Assembly (NCBI RefSeq): GCF_024400535.1
Contig: NZ_CP038800.1
Location: 1,302,001-1,366,000 of the forward strand
Direction: 5' to 3'
Source: Treponema denticola
Lineage (GTDB): Bacteria; Spirochaetota; Spirochaetia; Treponematales; Treponemataceae
DNA length: 64,000 nucleotides
The translations under genes and the position numbers were made by a program. This document shows positions 43,936-51,745 of this stretch, piece after piece (position 1 is the stretch's first letter; each line of letters starts with the position of its first letter). Under the pieces are notes generated by a model, which was not told the DNA's origin, ran no database searches, and saw only the letters and a list, made by a program, of their open reading frames with translations.

Positions 43936-45022
43936 TTAAACTGCAAGATTCATACGGTTGTATGTTCCTTTCATCTTTTCACAGTCAAAATCTTCTTTAT
44001 TGCTGAGCATTGCCCATACAATCTCTGCCAACTTCCTCGCAGCGGCTATGATTGACTTTCCGCTGCCCTTATGTGTTTTCATATATTCATAACGCTGCAT
44101 TAAACGCCAACAGGCAGTATCTTTGCAACGTCTTATACCCATTACCAATTGTACAAAGCTCACTCTTAATTCCTGCGGGCCTCGCTTCGTAATTTTCCAT
44201 GCCTAATACTTTCATTAGAATCAGACACCCATGGAACAAGTCCGCAAAGGCTGCATATTTTTTTGCACTTGCAAACCTTCCCATATCCTCAGTATAGGCT
44301 CTTATGGTCCATGCCGTTATCTTTCCACAACCTCGTATACTCAAAAGACGATTTACCATTTGATCATCCTTTGTCAATTCTGTAAGTTGTTTTTCTATTA
44401 TCTTGACACTTTCTTCCATTTGCCTTATAATTTCAAACATCAGTTGTACTGATTGTGCCTCGAGCACGTTGTCGTTATTCGACTCAAGGACGTCCAGAAC
44501 TTTCTGGCGTCCTTTTTTACTTTGCAGGCTCCGGCTTTCATCTTTTAGCCCCATGCTTACCAAAAGAGCATGCACTTCATTCTTTTGTCCCACTATAGAG
44601 CGAACCAATCTTTCTCTCGACTTTAAAAGACGTCTGATATTCTCCGTTTCTTTACTGCAAAGATAGCTTTCAGGCAGCATGTCTTTTGATAGAAACTCTG
44701 AAATTGTACAAGCATCATGCTTATCCGTTTTTTTAGCAGATTCGGTTATAACCTTGAACCTCAAAGTATTTATGACTGTAACTTCTGCTCCTGCCTTTTC
44801 TACCTCGTGTTTGAAAAAACGGGTGTTCCCTGTTGATTCAACTCCAATTTTTACAACAGCTCCGATTTCTTTGTAAGCTTTTATTCTTGTCATAAAGTCG
44901 GCATAACCTTTGTCATCAGTTTTATATTGTCTTATCTGATTTAGGGTTTCAGACCTTTCTTCCGTTCTTACATGAACTGTAAACTGTGTTTTGTGCAAAT
45001 CCACACCAATAAAAAATGTCAT
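43936..45022 (-). pseudogene. IS110-family transposase, broken by two frameshifts
   Basis: The N-terminal RuvC-like DEDD domain is intact: Asp8 in FIGVDLHK, the Glu in IGVESTGN, and the Asp pair in KTDKHDA. Toward the C-terminus, the tail frame (VSFVQLVMGIRR... to 43936) continues in another frame. Between them the middle reads as VPWVSDSNESIRHGK in the third frame. One missing base near 44235-44239 and another in the A-run near 44193-44196 would restore a full transposase with its C-terminal serine domain. GGAGG precedes the ATG at 45022. Confidence 0.85.
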
Positions 45023-45024
45023 TT

Positions 45025-45225
45025 CGACCTCCCTCCCTTTGTGTTTCAGCGGAAAGTCTTTTCGGTAATATATTCCAATCTCCCATTCAGTCTTTAACGA
45101 CTACTGTATGATGCGGCAAAAGCTCTTCATTCTCCCATTCGGAGGTCATTGCCTCCACTAAACATGACGAACTATTGCCTGGTTTCCACTGAACTTCTTT
45201 TTAGTTCAGTTTATCACATTACCGT
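45025..45225 (-). ncRNA. Candidate IS110 bridge RNA region
   Basis: Non-coding stretch next to the transposase start with stem potential: ACTGAACT (45188-45195) pairs with AGTTCAGT (45203-45210), GGAGG (45141-45145) pairs with CCTCC (45152-45156), and TCTCCCATTC occurs twice (45080 and 45131 regions). Bridge RNAs are established for this group; the exact RNA here is a prediction. Confidence 0.4.
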
Positions 45226-45240
45226 TTGTTTGTTTACTAT

Positions 45241-45423
45241 TTTATCATACCTCCTATAAAAACTTTTTATAGCAAATATCAATTTGCGAAAAAAGTGTTT
45301 TCAAGTGTGTGCCGGAAAGCACACACATATAATAATGCGATGTTTTGTGCAAAGCACAAAACTCGTCAGATAAACAGTGAGGCAGAATTCCTGCCGAGCT
45401 GTTTATCATATCTCCTATAAAAA
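45241..45423 (-). repeat. Composite multi-hairpin repeat, copy 1
   Basis: Bounded by two 22-base direct repeats with one mismatch (45241-45262 and 45402-45423), each holding an AGGAG-TATG word on the minus strand. Inside are four hairpins: 45369-45377 with 45399-45407 enclosing GGCAG/CTGCC (45381-45395); GTTTTGTGC/GCACAAAAC (45342-45362); GTGTGTGC/GCACACAC (45305-45326); GCAAAT/ATTTGC (45272-45287). A second copy in opposite orientation lies at 53.8 kb with altered but still paired stems. Confidence 0.8.
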
Positions 45424-45425
45424 TC

Positions 45426-46595
45426 TTAGAAGGAAATTATACCCTTTAAACCAAATCGGGCATTAACATTTCCATTTTTTGTTATGAACATACCTAGGTC
45501 ACCGCTTACTGCTATATCTTGCAGTATTGCGTAATTTACCGATGTTGCCCATTCAAACCCTTTCAGAAAGTCATTTCCCTTGGCTTGAGGCGATCCATGA
45601 GTTATAATATTGAATTCCGAATTTAAGAATAGATCGGTTATAGGCTTGATGCTCCCATTTAATCCGATTTTTAATAAATCACTATTTTCAATAAATCCCA
45701 CTTTTGAAGCATTTGAAAGTGTAAAAGATTTAAATGCCAGTTCTCCTCCTGAAAACCATTGAGTTTTTAAGCCTACTTTTGAACTATACTTTTCAAAATA
45801 GTAGTTAATTTCTCCCGATAGAAAAAAACCTATTTGAGGATCTTTTTTGTTATTCCTTGTTATGATTGAAGCCGACGCTGAGGTAAGATAAAAAAGATTT
45901 TTCACTATAGGTCCGTTTACCGATATGGAGACATAATTGTTCGTTGCCTTTGGATTTTGTGTTGCAATGAACGAGTTTAAATCAATGTCAATTGCATGAC
46001 GCAATGATTGAAAAGGAATATGAAACAAAGCGGATATATGGACAAAAGACGGTGCAAGATTGTAAATTTTTGTTTGTTCCTTTGATTTTGATATTGACAT
46101 TATGCCCGCAACATTGGTGGGATTTATATAGGCGTTTAAGAGCCCCGTATATCCTAAGTTAAAATATGTTGAAAAATTAGTTTTTTTGTATGCTATATAT
46201 ACACCATCGATGTTTTGATTTAAAATTACAGCTGTTATATCAGAAATATTGTACCTGCCGGCATCAATGGTCAAACTGTCATTACCTATGGGAAATAGGA
46301 ACGAGAATTTGAGCATATCCAAATTAAGAATATGATCTAAATCCAGTTTTCCATCAGGTTTTATAGTTTTTTTTAAATTAAACAAATATGAAGACTGAAT
46401 AGCAAAATTATAATTTCCTTCTTTATCAATATTTTGTTTAGCCCAAAGAGATAGGCTATCGAAATGAGATAAATTTATTTTGTCTTTGCTAAGGTCAAAT
46501 CCGAGTCCTGTTTTAAAAACTCCGCCTCCTTCAAAGGCTGAAATGTTTAATGCAATAGCTAAAAACAAAGATATAAATAACTTTACTTTTTTCAT
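45426..46595 (-). CDS. Predicted outer-membrane beta-barrel protein
   Basis: A 389-residue protein with a signal peptide (VKLFISLFLAIALNISA) and alternating strands throughout (SLTIDAGRYNIS, FSTYFNLGYTGLL, VSISVNGPIVKN), ending in an aromatic residue (GLKGIISF), the usual signature of BamA-folded barrels. No close functional family is recognised. It is preceded, with a one-base overlap, by a small exported protein gene, so the two form a unit transcribed from 47070-47098. Confidence 0.78.
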   Translation of the reverse strand: MKKVKLFISLFLAIALNISAFEGGGVFKTGLGFDLSKDKINLSHFDSLSLWAKQNIDKEGNYNFAIQSSYLFNLKKTIKPDGKLDLDHILNLDMLKFSFLFPIGNDSLTIDAGRYNISDITAVILNQNIDGVYIAYKKTNFSTYFNLGYTGLLNAYINPTNVAGIMSISKSKEQTKIYNLAPSFVHISALFHIPFQSLRHAIDIDLNSFIATQNPKATNNYVSISVNGPIVKNLFYLTSASASIITRNNKKDPQIGFFLSGEINYYFEKYSSKVGLKTQWFSGGELAFKSFTLSNASKVGFIENSDLLKIGLNGSIKPITDLFLNSEFNIITHGSPQAKGNDFLKGFEWATSVNYAILQDIAVSGDLGMFITKNGNVNARFGLKGIISF

Positions 46596-47035
46596 TATCT
46601 ATCCTCCTTAGGCATTATTTTGGCCAATAGATTAATTGCGGTAAACGGCGTAATATGTGAAGACGGAACCGTTTTATGGGGAATCAGCTTCATTGTTTTA
46701 AGCTGTCTAAAAGCGTAGTGCGGATTTTTTGCAATCCCATACCATAAGCCATGCTTTATAGAAGAATACTGCAAAGCCAAGTTAGAAAATTCATCAAACC
46801 TTATCGGCTCATCATGTTTTTTATTTTCAAACATTTTAAGGTCCTTAAATTTATCGAAAGCAGCCTGATAAGAATCGGTATCATTAACCTCGCTGGTTGC
46901 TGTTCCTACAAGGTAACAAGCCTGTCCTATTGTCAAAGTTTTAGCCTGCAAAATCTCATCCACCTTTTCTGCTGATTGAGCAAAAAGAATTGCTCCAATA
47001 ACTAAATATATAAGAATTGTTGATATTTTTTTCAT
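46595..47035 (-). CDS. Small exported protein of the outer-membrane unit
   Basis: A 146-residue protein with a signal peptide (ISTILIYLVIGAILFAQ) and an otherwise unrecognised body (LTIGQACYLVGTATSEVNDTDSYQAAFDKFKDL; FSNLALQYSSIKHGLWYGIAKNPHYAFRQL) that resembles treponemal lipoprotein-like partners of barrels. GGAGG lies four bases before ATG 47035; the frame's earlier ATG (47098) lies in the promoter. It is coupled to the barrel gene by a TAATG overlap. Confidence 0.72.
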   Translation of the reverse strand: MKKISTILIYLVIGAILFAQSAEKVDEILQAKTLTIGQACYLVGTATSEVNDTDSYQAAFDKFKDLKMFENKKHDEPIRFDEFSNLALQYSSIKHGLWYGIAKNPHYAFRQLKTMKLIPHKTVPSSHITPFTAINLLAKIMPKEDR

Positions 47036-47069
47036 ACCGCCTCCTGTTATCACAGTTTTACTTATATAA

Positions 47070-47098
47070 AGTATATCACAAAAAATAGAAAACAACAA
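47070..47098 (-). promoter_or_regulatory. Promoter of the barrel-protein unit
   Basis: Minus strand TTGTTG (47093-47098), 17 bases, TATACT (47070-47075), with a ~28-base leader to the GGAGG and ATG at 47035. Confidence 0.6.
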
Positions 47099-47131
47099 TC
47101 AAAATATAAAAAAAATGAAATTATTTTCTTC

Positions 47132-47160
47132 TTGAAATTTTATTTTTTTTGTTGTATGGT
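47132..47160 (+). promoter_or_regulatory. Promoter of the AAA+ gene
   Basis: TTGAAA (47132-47137), 17 bases, TATGGT (47155-47160), followed by GGAGG and the ATG at 47182. Confidence 0.5.
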
Positions 47161-47181
47161 GATTATAAGGCGGGAGGGATT

Positions 47182-48945
47182 ATGGCAGCGGGAAAACAGC
47201 TGATTAAAGAAAATAGTGCCTATATAGATATTTTGCCGGAATGGGCTCAGGAGCTTTCCAGAAAATATTGCTCAAAAACGGCAAACCTTTACTTTGTACA
47301 TGGAAATATAAGGGATTTTTTACCCCATCAAATAACCGAATACGGACATAATTTTTTATTTGTAAAAATAAGGGACTATATTTCCGAAGTTTTATTTGGA
47401 AATCAGGATATAATAGTGTACTACGATAAGTCGGGCGGTATTTCTTTTTGTACTTCCGATATGGAAAGAGCTTATCTTGAGACAATGCATACGACTTATC
47501 CTGATGTACCTCCCGAAAACTTTTTATCCCGCGATCCTGAGGAGGCTTTTTCTTACCTTGAAAGGTATTTTGTTCTAAATTTCGGCAAGAATTTGAGGAT
47601 TGTTCTTATCGTAGATTATGCCGAAACCATAATTCCTGCCGATGAGATCGGAAATTTGGATGAAACCGATAGGTACTGTCTTGTTACCCTAAACAGATGG
47701 TCCCATGAGCCTTCTTTTACTCGGGAAGATATCTCGATAATAATGCTTACCGAAAACCTGACAGACCTAAATCCCCGCCTTACAGCTTCTCCTTCTACAA
47801 TAAAGGTGCGTATTCCCCTGCCTGATGCAGCCGTAAGGGTTAATTTTTTAGAACATTTAAGACGTACCGAGGAAATCCTTTTAGCCGAGCGGGGCTTGAG
47901 TCCTGAAAGAATGGGCGCTTTAACCTCCGGTTTAAACCTATTAAATCTCTACCAGCTTGTAGGAGAGTCTTATCAGGACGACAAGCCTATAAGTTTGGAT
48001 TATTTGGCAACCAAAAAAAGGGAAATTATCGAAAATGAGGCCGGAGGCCTCTTGGAATTTATAGATACGGATTATGACCTATCCCTTGTTTCAGGTCATG
48101 ACTTTGTAAAAAAACGCTTTAAAATTGCGGCAAAGGCTTTAAAGGCTGCCCGAACCGATGTTCTTCCTATGGGCTATCTTATTTCCGGGCCTATAGGCAC
48201 AGGGAAAACATTTATAGTGTCGGCCTTTGCGGGCGAAATAGGTATTCCTATGGTGCGTTTACGCAATTTCCGCTCCCAATGGCAGGGAGCAACCGAATCG
48301 AATCTTGAAAAAGTGCTGAATATTTTGAGGGCTATGTCGCCTGTGGCTGTGATGATAGATGAGGCCGATGTTGTGCTCGGAAACCGCACCGCTAACGATA
48401 TATCCGGTACTTCGGGACGGGTTTTTGCTCAAATAGCAAATTTTATGGGAAATACGGCTTATAGGGGAAAGATAATCTGGTTTTTGATTACCTGCCGCCC
48501 CGACCTGATTCCCGTCGACTTAAAAAGACAGGGCAGGGCCGAAGAACATCTGGCTCTTTTTTACCCCGAAACCGATGCCGAAAGGCTCGACCTTTTTGAA
48601 ACCCTTCAAAGAAAGCTCCGCATCAAGCTCCATGATGTAAATTTAAATTCGATAATAAAAAAGATTAAATTCGATGTATCCGGTGCGGATATAGAAGCTA
48701 TTTTAGTGCGTGCTAAGATGAATGCCACTGTAGAAGGCAGGGCAATGGTTATACAAAAGGACTTGGAAGAAACTATAGCTGACTTTATTCCGCCTTCTTA
48801 TCCTTATGAGATAGAGCTGCAAAACCTTGTTGCAGCAATTGAATGTACAAGCAAGGAGATGGTTCCGAAAAAGTATCAATCTATGCAGCGCTCTGCCATG
48901 TCCTCGGAAATTTTCGAGATAAAGCAGCTTTTAGGCGAAAAATAA
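47182..48945 (+). CDS. AAA+ ATPase with a degenerate N-terminal AAA-like module
   Basis: A 587-residue cytosolic protein. Residues ~1-270 carry a P-loop-less, AAA-like fold (NLYFVHGNIRDF, RIVLIVDYAETIIPADE, IIMLTENLTDLNPRL), and residues ~295-560 a complete classical AAA+ module: Walker A GPIGTGKT (~335), Walker B AVMIDEAD (~390), an Arg-rich second region (GTSGRVFAQIANF) and sensor ITCRPDLIPVDLKRQGRAEEHL. The pattern resembles AAA+ proteases or remodelling factors without protease domain. GGAGG gives ATG 47182; the earlier TTG (47149) is rejected. Confidence 0.85.
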   Translation: MAAGKQLIKENSAYIDILPEWAQELSRKYCSKTANLYFVHGNIRDFLPHQITEYGHNFLFVKIRDYISEVLFGNQDIIVYYDKSGGISFCTSDMERAYLETMHTTYPDVPPENFLSRDPEEAFSYLERYFVLNFGKNLRIVLIVDYAETIIPADEIGNLDETDRYCLVTLNRWSHEPSFTREDISIIMLTENLTDLNPRLTASPSTIKVRIPLPDAAVRVNFLEHLRRTEEILLAERGLSPERMGALTSGLNLLNLYQLVGESYQDDKPISLDYLATKKREIIENEAGGLLEFIDTDYDLSLVSGHDFVKKRFKIAAKALKAARTDVLPMGYLISGPIGTGKTFIVSAFAGEIGIPMVRLRNFRSQWQGATESNLEKVLNILRAMSPVAVMIDEADVVLGNRTANDISGTSGRVFAQIANFMGNTAYRGKIIWFLITCRPDLIPVDLKRQGRAEEHLALFYPETDAERLDLFETLQRKLRIKLHDVNLNSIIKKIKFDVSGADIEAILVRAKMNATVEGRAMVIQKDLEETIADFIPPSYPYEIELQNLVAAIECTSKEMVPKKYQSMQRSAMSSEIFEIKQLLGEK

Positions 48946-48976
48946 TTTATAAAGTGAAAAATAATCAAATATCGGC

Positions 48977-49005
48977 TTGACACGCTATATATAGTGTGTT
49001 ATTCT
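48977..49005 (+). promoter_or_regulatory. Promoter of nrdR-nrdD with NrdR-box-like sites
   Basis: TTGACA (48977-48982), 17 bases, TATTCT (49000-49005). The spacer and part of the -35 box form a near-palindrome (48980-48999, centre TATATA, one mismatch in nine pairs) like the NrdR box. A weaker second copy is at 49007-49028, centre 28 bases away. NrdR bound there would block the polymerase. Confidence 0.7.
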
Positions 49006-49044
49006 GTAGTGTATAATTAGATACGCTATTTTTGGGAGGGAAGG

Positions 49045-49080
49045 ATGCCGGCTTTTAGGCATCCTGTAAATAAAATATGA
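49045..49080 (+). CDS. Eleven-residue leader ORF upstream of nrdR
   Basis: ATG at 49045 follows a strong GGAGG by five bases and encodes MPAFRHPVNKI, ending in TGA that overlaps the nrdR ATG (49077) by four bases. The nrdR start itself has no Shine-Dalgarno sequence. An 8-bp hairpin (AGGATGCC 49042-49049 with GGCATCCT 49058-49065) covers the leader start. This fits translational coupling, but expression of the peptide is unproven. Confidence 0.45.
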   Translation: MPAFRHPVNKI

Positions 49081-49541
49081 GATGTCCGCATTGCGGAAGC
49101 TGCGATGATAAGGTTATGGAATCAAGAACTCTGGCTCAAGGGGACTGTATACGCAGAAGAAGGGAATGTCTTGCCTGCGGATACCGCTTTACAAGCTATG
49201 AGCATATTGAAGAAAAACCCTTTATGGTTATCAAAAAGGACGGCCGCAGGGAACCCTTTGACCGTAAAAAGCTTGAAAAAGGTATTGAAAGAGCCCTTGA
49301 AAAGAGGCCTGTTTCATCAAATATAATTGAAAATATAGTAAGTGAAATTGAAGATCAGGCTATTTTAAATTCAGGCCTTAACAAAGAAATAGAAACTACT
49401 GTTTTAGGCGAAATGGTTTTATCTCATTTATATTCCGTAGATAAGGTAGCATATATTCGCTTTGCCTCCGTTTATAAGCAATTCAGCAACTTAGATGAAT
49501 TTGTTAGTGAGGTAAAGAAGGTTCGAAAAATAACTAAATAA
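49077..49541 (+). CDS. nrdR: Transcriptional repressor NrdR
   Basis: NrdR represses ribonucleotide reductase genes when bound to dATP/ATP. The zinc ribbon is intact (Cys3, Cys6, Cys31, Cys34), with the DNA-binding GYRFTSYEHIEEKPFMVIKKDGRREPFDRKKLEKGIERALEKRP start of the ATP-cone. The 154-residue length is usual. It is read from a promoter that contains NrdR-box-like palindromes, so self-control is expected. nrdD follows 29 bases after its stop. Confidence 0.95.
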   Translation: MRCPHCGSCDDKVMESRTLAQGDCIRRRRECLACGYRFTSYEHIEEKPFMVIKKDGRREPFDRKKLEKGIERALEKRPVSSNIIENIVSEIEDQAILNSGLNKEIETTVLGEMVLSHLYSVDKVAYIRFASVYKQFSNLDEFVSEVKKVRKITK

Positions 49542-49570
49542 TGTAAATAAATTGGGAGGTATTAAAAGTT

Positions 49571-51697
49571 ATGGAGGAAAAAAGTACAAATCAAACGGTT
49601 TTTCCTGAATGGAAGTCCTTTTTAGGGACAATGGAGAAGGCAAAGCCTGAAATCTTGCGCTCGGTAGTAAAGCGCTCAGGAGAAATTGAGGCGTATAATC
49701 GTAAAAAAATAGAAAAAGCTATTAATAAGGCTATAACCGCAGTTGAAGGCAGTCCCAACGATGAAAAGGCTGTGTTTTTAACCGATAAGGTCGAAGAAAA
49801 GCTTAAAAATATTATGGCATCCCGTTATGCCCATTCTATTCCGGCAATAGAAGAGATTCAGGATGTTGTAGAGCTTGTTTTAATTGAACAGCAGGAAGCC
49901 CGTCTTGCAAAGGCCTATATCCTGTACAGGGCAAAGAGGGAGGCCGTACGGGATGCAGAAAGCCTCATGCTGAATATAAACAGCACCATGGACGGCTATT
50001 TAAGCCAATCCGACTGGCGCGTAAAAGAAAATGCCAACGTAAACTTTTCTTTAGGCGGTCTTATTCTTCATAACTCCGGTACTATTACGGCAAATTATTG
50101 GCTTAAAAATATTTATACACCGGCTATTGCCGAAGCCCATATAACGGCAGCCTTTCATATTCATGACCTTTCAATGTTTTCAGGCTACTGTGCAGGCTGG
50201 TCCCTTAGGCAGCTTATCCACGAAGGTTTGGGCGGGGTTCCTGATAAGATTACCTCAAAGCCGCCTAAGCATTTGTCGACCCTTATTCAGCAGATAGTCA
50301 ACTTTTTAGGCATTATGCAGAACGAGTGGGCCGGAGCTCAAGCCTTCAGCTCCTTTGACACATATTTGGCTCCCTTTGTAAAAAAAGATAATATGAGTGA
50401 AGCCAACGTAAAACAGTGCCTTCAAAGCTTCGTTTACGGTGTAAACACTCCCAGCCGCTGGGGCTCTCAGGCTCCCTTTACGAATATAACCTTGGACTGG
50501 GTATGTCCGCCCGACCTTGCAAACCAAAAGGCTGTTGTCGGCGGAGAAACACAGGATTTTACATACGGCGACTGTCAAAAAGAAATGGATATGATAAATA
50601 AGCTCTTTATTGAGCTTATGCTTGAAGGAGATGCCGCAGGACGCGGTTTCCAATATCCAATTCCCACTTACAATATAACCTCCGATTTTGACTGGTCAAG
50701 TCCGAATGCAAAACTGCTTTTTGAGATGACTGCCCGATACGGTACACCCTATTTTCAAAACTTTATAAATTCCGACCTAAATCCCGGGGATGTGCGTTCC
50801 ATGTGCTGCCGTCTTCAACTCGATAAAAGGGAATTGCGTAAAAGAGGAGGAGGCCTTTTCGGCTCCGATGAGTTTACGGGTTCCATAGGGGTAGTTACGA
50901 TAAACATGCCTCAAATCGGGTACCTGTCAAAAACCGAAAAGGACTACTTTGACCGCTTGGACTACCTCATGGACATCGCAAAGCAAAGCCTTGAGATAAA
51001 GCGGAAGGTAATCGAAAAGCTCTTGGAGGGCGGCCTTTTCCCGTATACAAAGAGGTATTTACATCATTTAAACAATCACTTTTCGACTATAGGAATTTGC
51101 GGTATGAACGAGTCCTGCCTAAACTTTTTAGGCGAGGATATTGTAAGCCCTAGGGGAAAGGCTTTTGCCGAAAAGGTATTAACCTATATGAGAAACCGCC
51201 TTGCCGACTTCCAAGAAGAAACCGGCAGCTTATTCAATCTTGAAGCAACTCCGGCTGAAAGTACTTCTTACAGACTGGCTCGCCACGATAAAAATCAGTT
51301 CCCCGATATAATAAGTTCGGGAGATGCCGAGCCTTATTACACCAACTCAAGCCAGCTTCCCGTTGCCTATACTACCGATGTTTTTGAAGCCTTGGATCAT
51401 CAAGAAAGTTTACAGCGTAAGTATACGGGAGGTACGGTTTTTCACATATTCTTGGGTGAATCTATCAAGGATTGGGAATCTTGCAGGGATTTGGTTAAGG
51501 CTGTTGCAAACAATTACCGTATTCCCTATTTTTCGGTTTCGCCTACATTTTCGATATGTCCTGTTCACGGCTATCTTGAGGGCGAGCATTTTGAGTGCCC
51601 TTATTGCAAGCGTGAAAAACAGGCAAAACTTGAACTGAAACTGGCCGAGCTTGAAAAAGAAAGGGCTGAGGTCTTGAATGCTTCTTCTAAAATTTAA
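49571..51697 (+). CDS. nrdD: Anaerobic ribonucleoside-triphosphate reductase-type large subunit, no glycyl-radical motif
   Basis: Class III enzymes reduce NTPs to dNTPs. The 708-residue protein has an ATP-cone (~30-118; VVKRSGEIEAYNRKKIEKAINKAI), the finger-loop region HDLSMFSGYCAGWSLRQL, SRWGSQAPFTN, the active-site cysteines in SMCCRL (Cys412/413), GICGMNES and the zinc-type SICPVHGYLEGEHFECPYC (Cys663, Cys676, Cys679). After Cys679 only 29 charged residues remain, and the RxxGY glycyl-radical motif expected there is absent in all frames. How it is activated is unclear; no nrdG follows. Confidence 0.85.
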   Translation: MEEKSTNQTVFPEWKSFLGTMEKAKPEILRSVVKRSGEIEAYNRKKIEKAINKAITAVEGSPNDEKAVFLTDKVEEKLKNIMASRYAHSIPAIEEIQDVVELVLIEQQEARLAKAYILYRAKREAVRDAESLMLNINSTMDGYLSQSDWRVKENANVNFSLGGLILHNSGTITANYWLKNIYTPAIAEAHITAAFHIHDLSMFSGYCAGWSLRQLIHEGLGGVPDKITSKPPKHLSTLIQQIVNFLGIMQNEWAGAQAFSSFDTYLAPFVKKDNMSEANVKQCLQSFVYGVNTPSRWGSQAPFTNITLDWVCPPDLANQKAVVGGETQDFTYGDCQKEMDMINKLFIELMLEGDAAGRGFQYPIPTYNITSDFDWSSPNAKLLFEMTARYGTPYFQNFINSDLNPGDVRSMCCRLQLDKRELRKRGGGLFGSDEFTGSIGVVTINMPQIGYLSKTEKDYFDRLDYLMDIAKQSLEIKRKVIEKLLEGGLFPYTKRYLHHLNNHFSTIGICGMNESCLNFLGEDIVSPRGKAFAEKVLTYMRNRLADFQEETGSLFNLEATPAESTSYRLARHDKNQFPDIISSGDAEPYYTNSSQLPVAYTTDVFEALDHQESLQRKYTGGTVFHIFLGESIKDWESCRDLVKAVANNYRIPYFSVSPTFSICPVHGYLEGEHFECPYCKREKQAKLELKLAELEKERAEVLNASSKI

Positions 51698-51745
51698 GGT
51701 TTTTAGAAGAAATGTTAAAAAAATAAATTCTTCATGGAGGAAAAA

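Larger units (their letters stand above)
43936..45235 (-). mobile_element. IS110-group insertion sequence, inactive
   Basis: The element consists of the broken transposase gene and the ~200-base non-coding region upstream of it, as in the IS110 group where the guide (bridge) RNA is encoded upstream of the transposase. Exact ends cannot be set because this family lacks conserved terminal inverted repeats. It lies between the FecR gene and a multi-hairpin repeat. Confidence 0.7.

Noticed and set aside
45226-45420. Plus-strand 64-codon ORF across the composite repeat
   Set aside because: It consists only of repeat hairpins, and its frame is not kept in the second copy.
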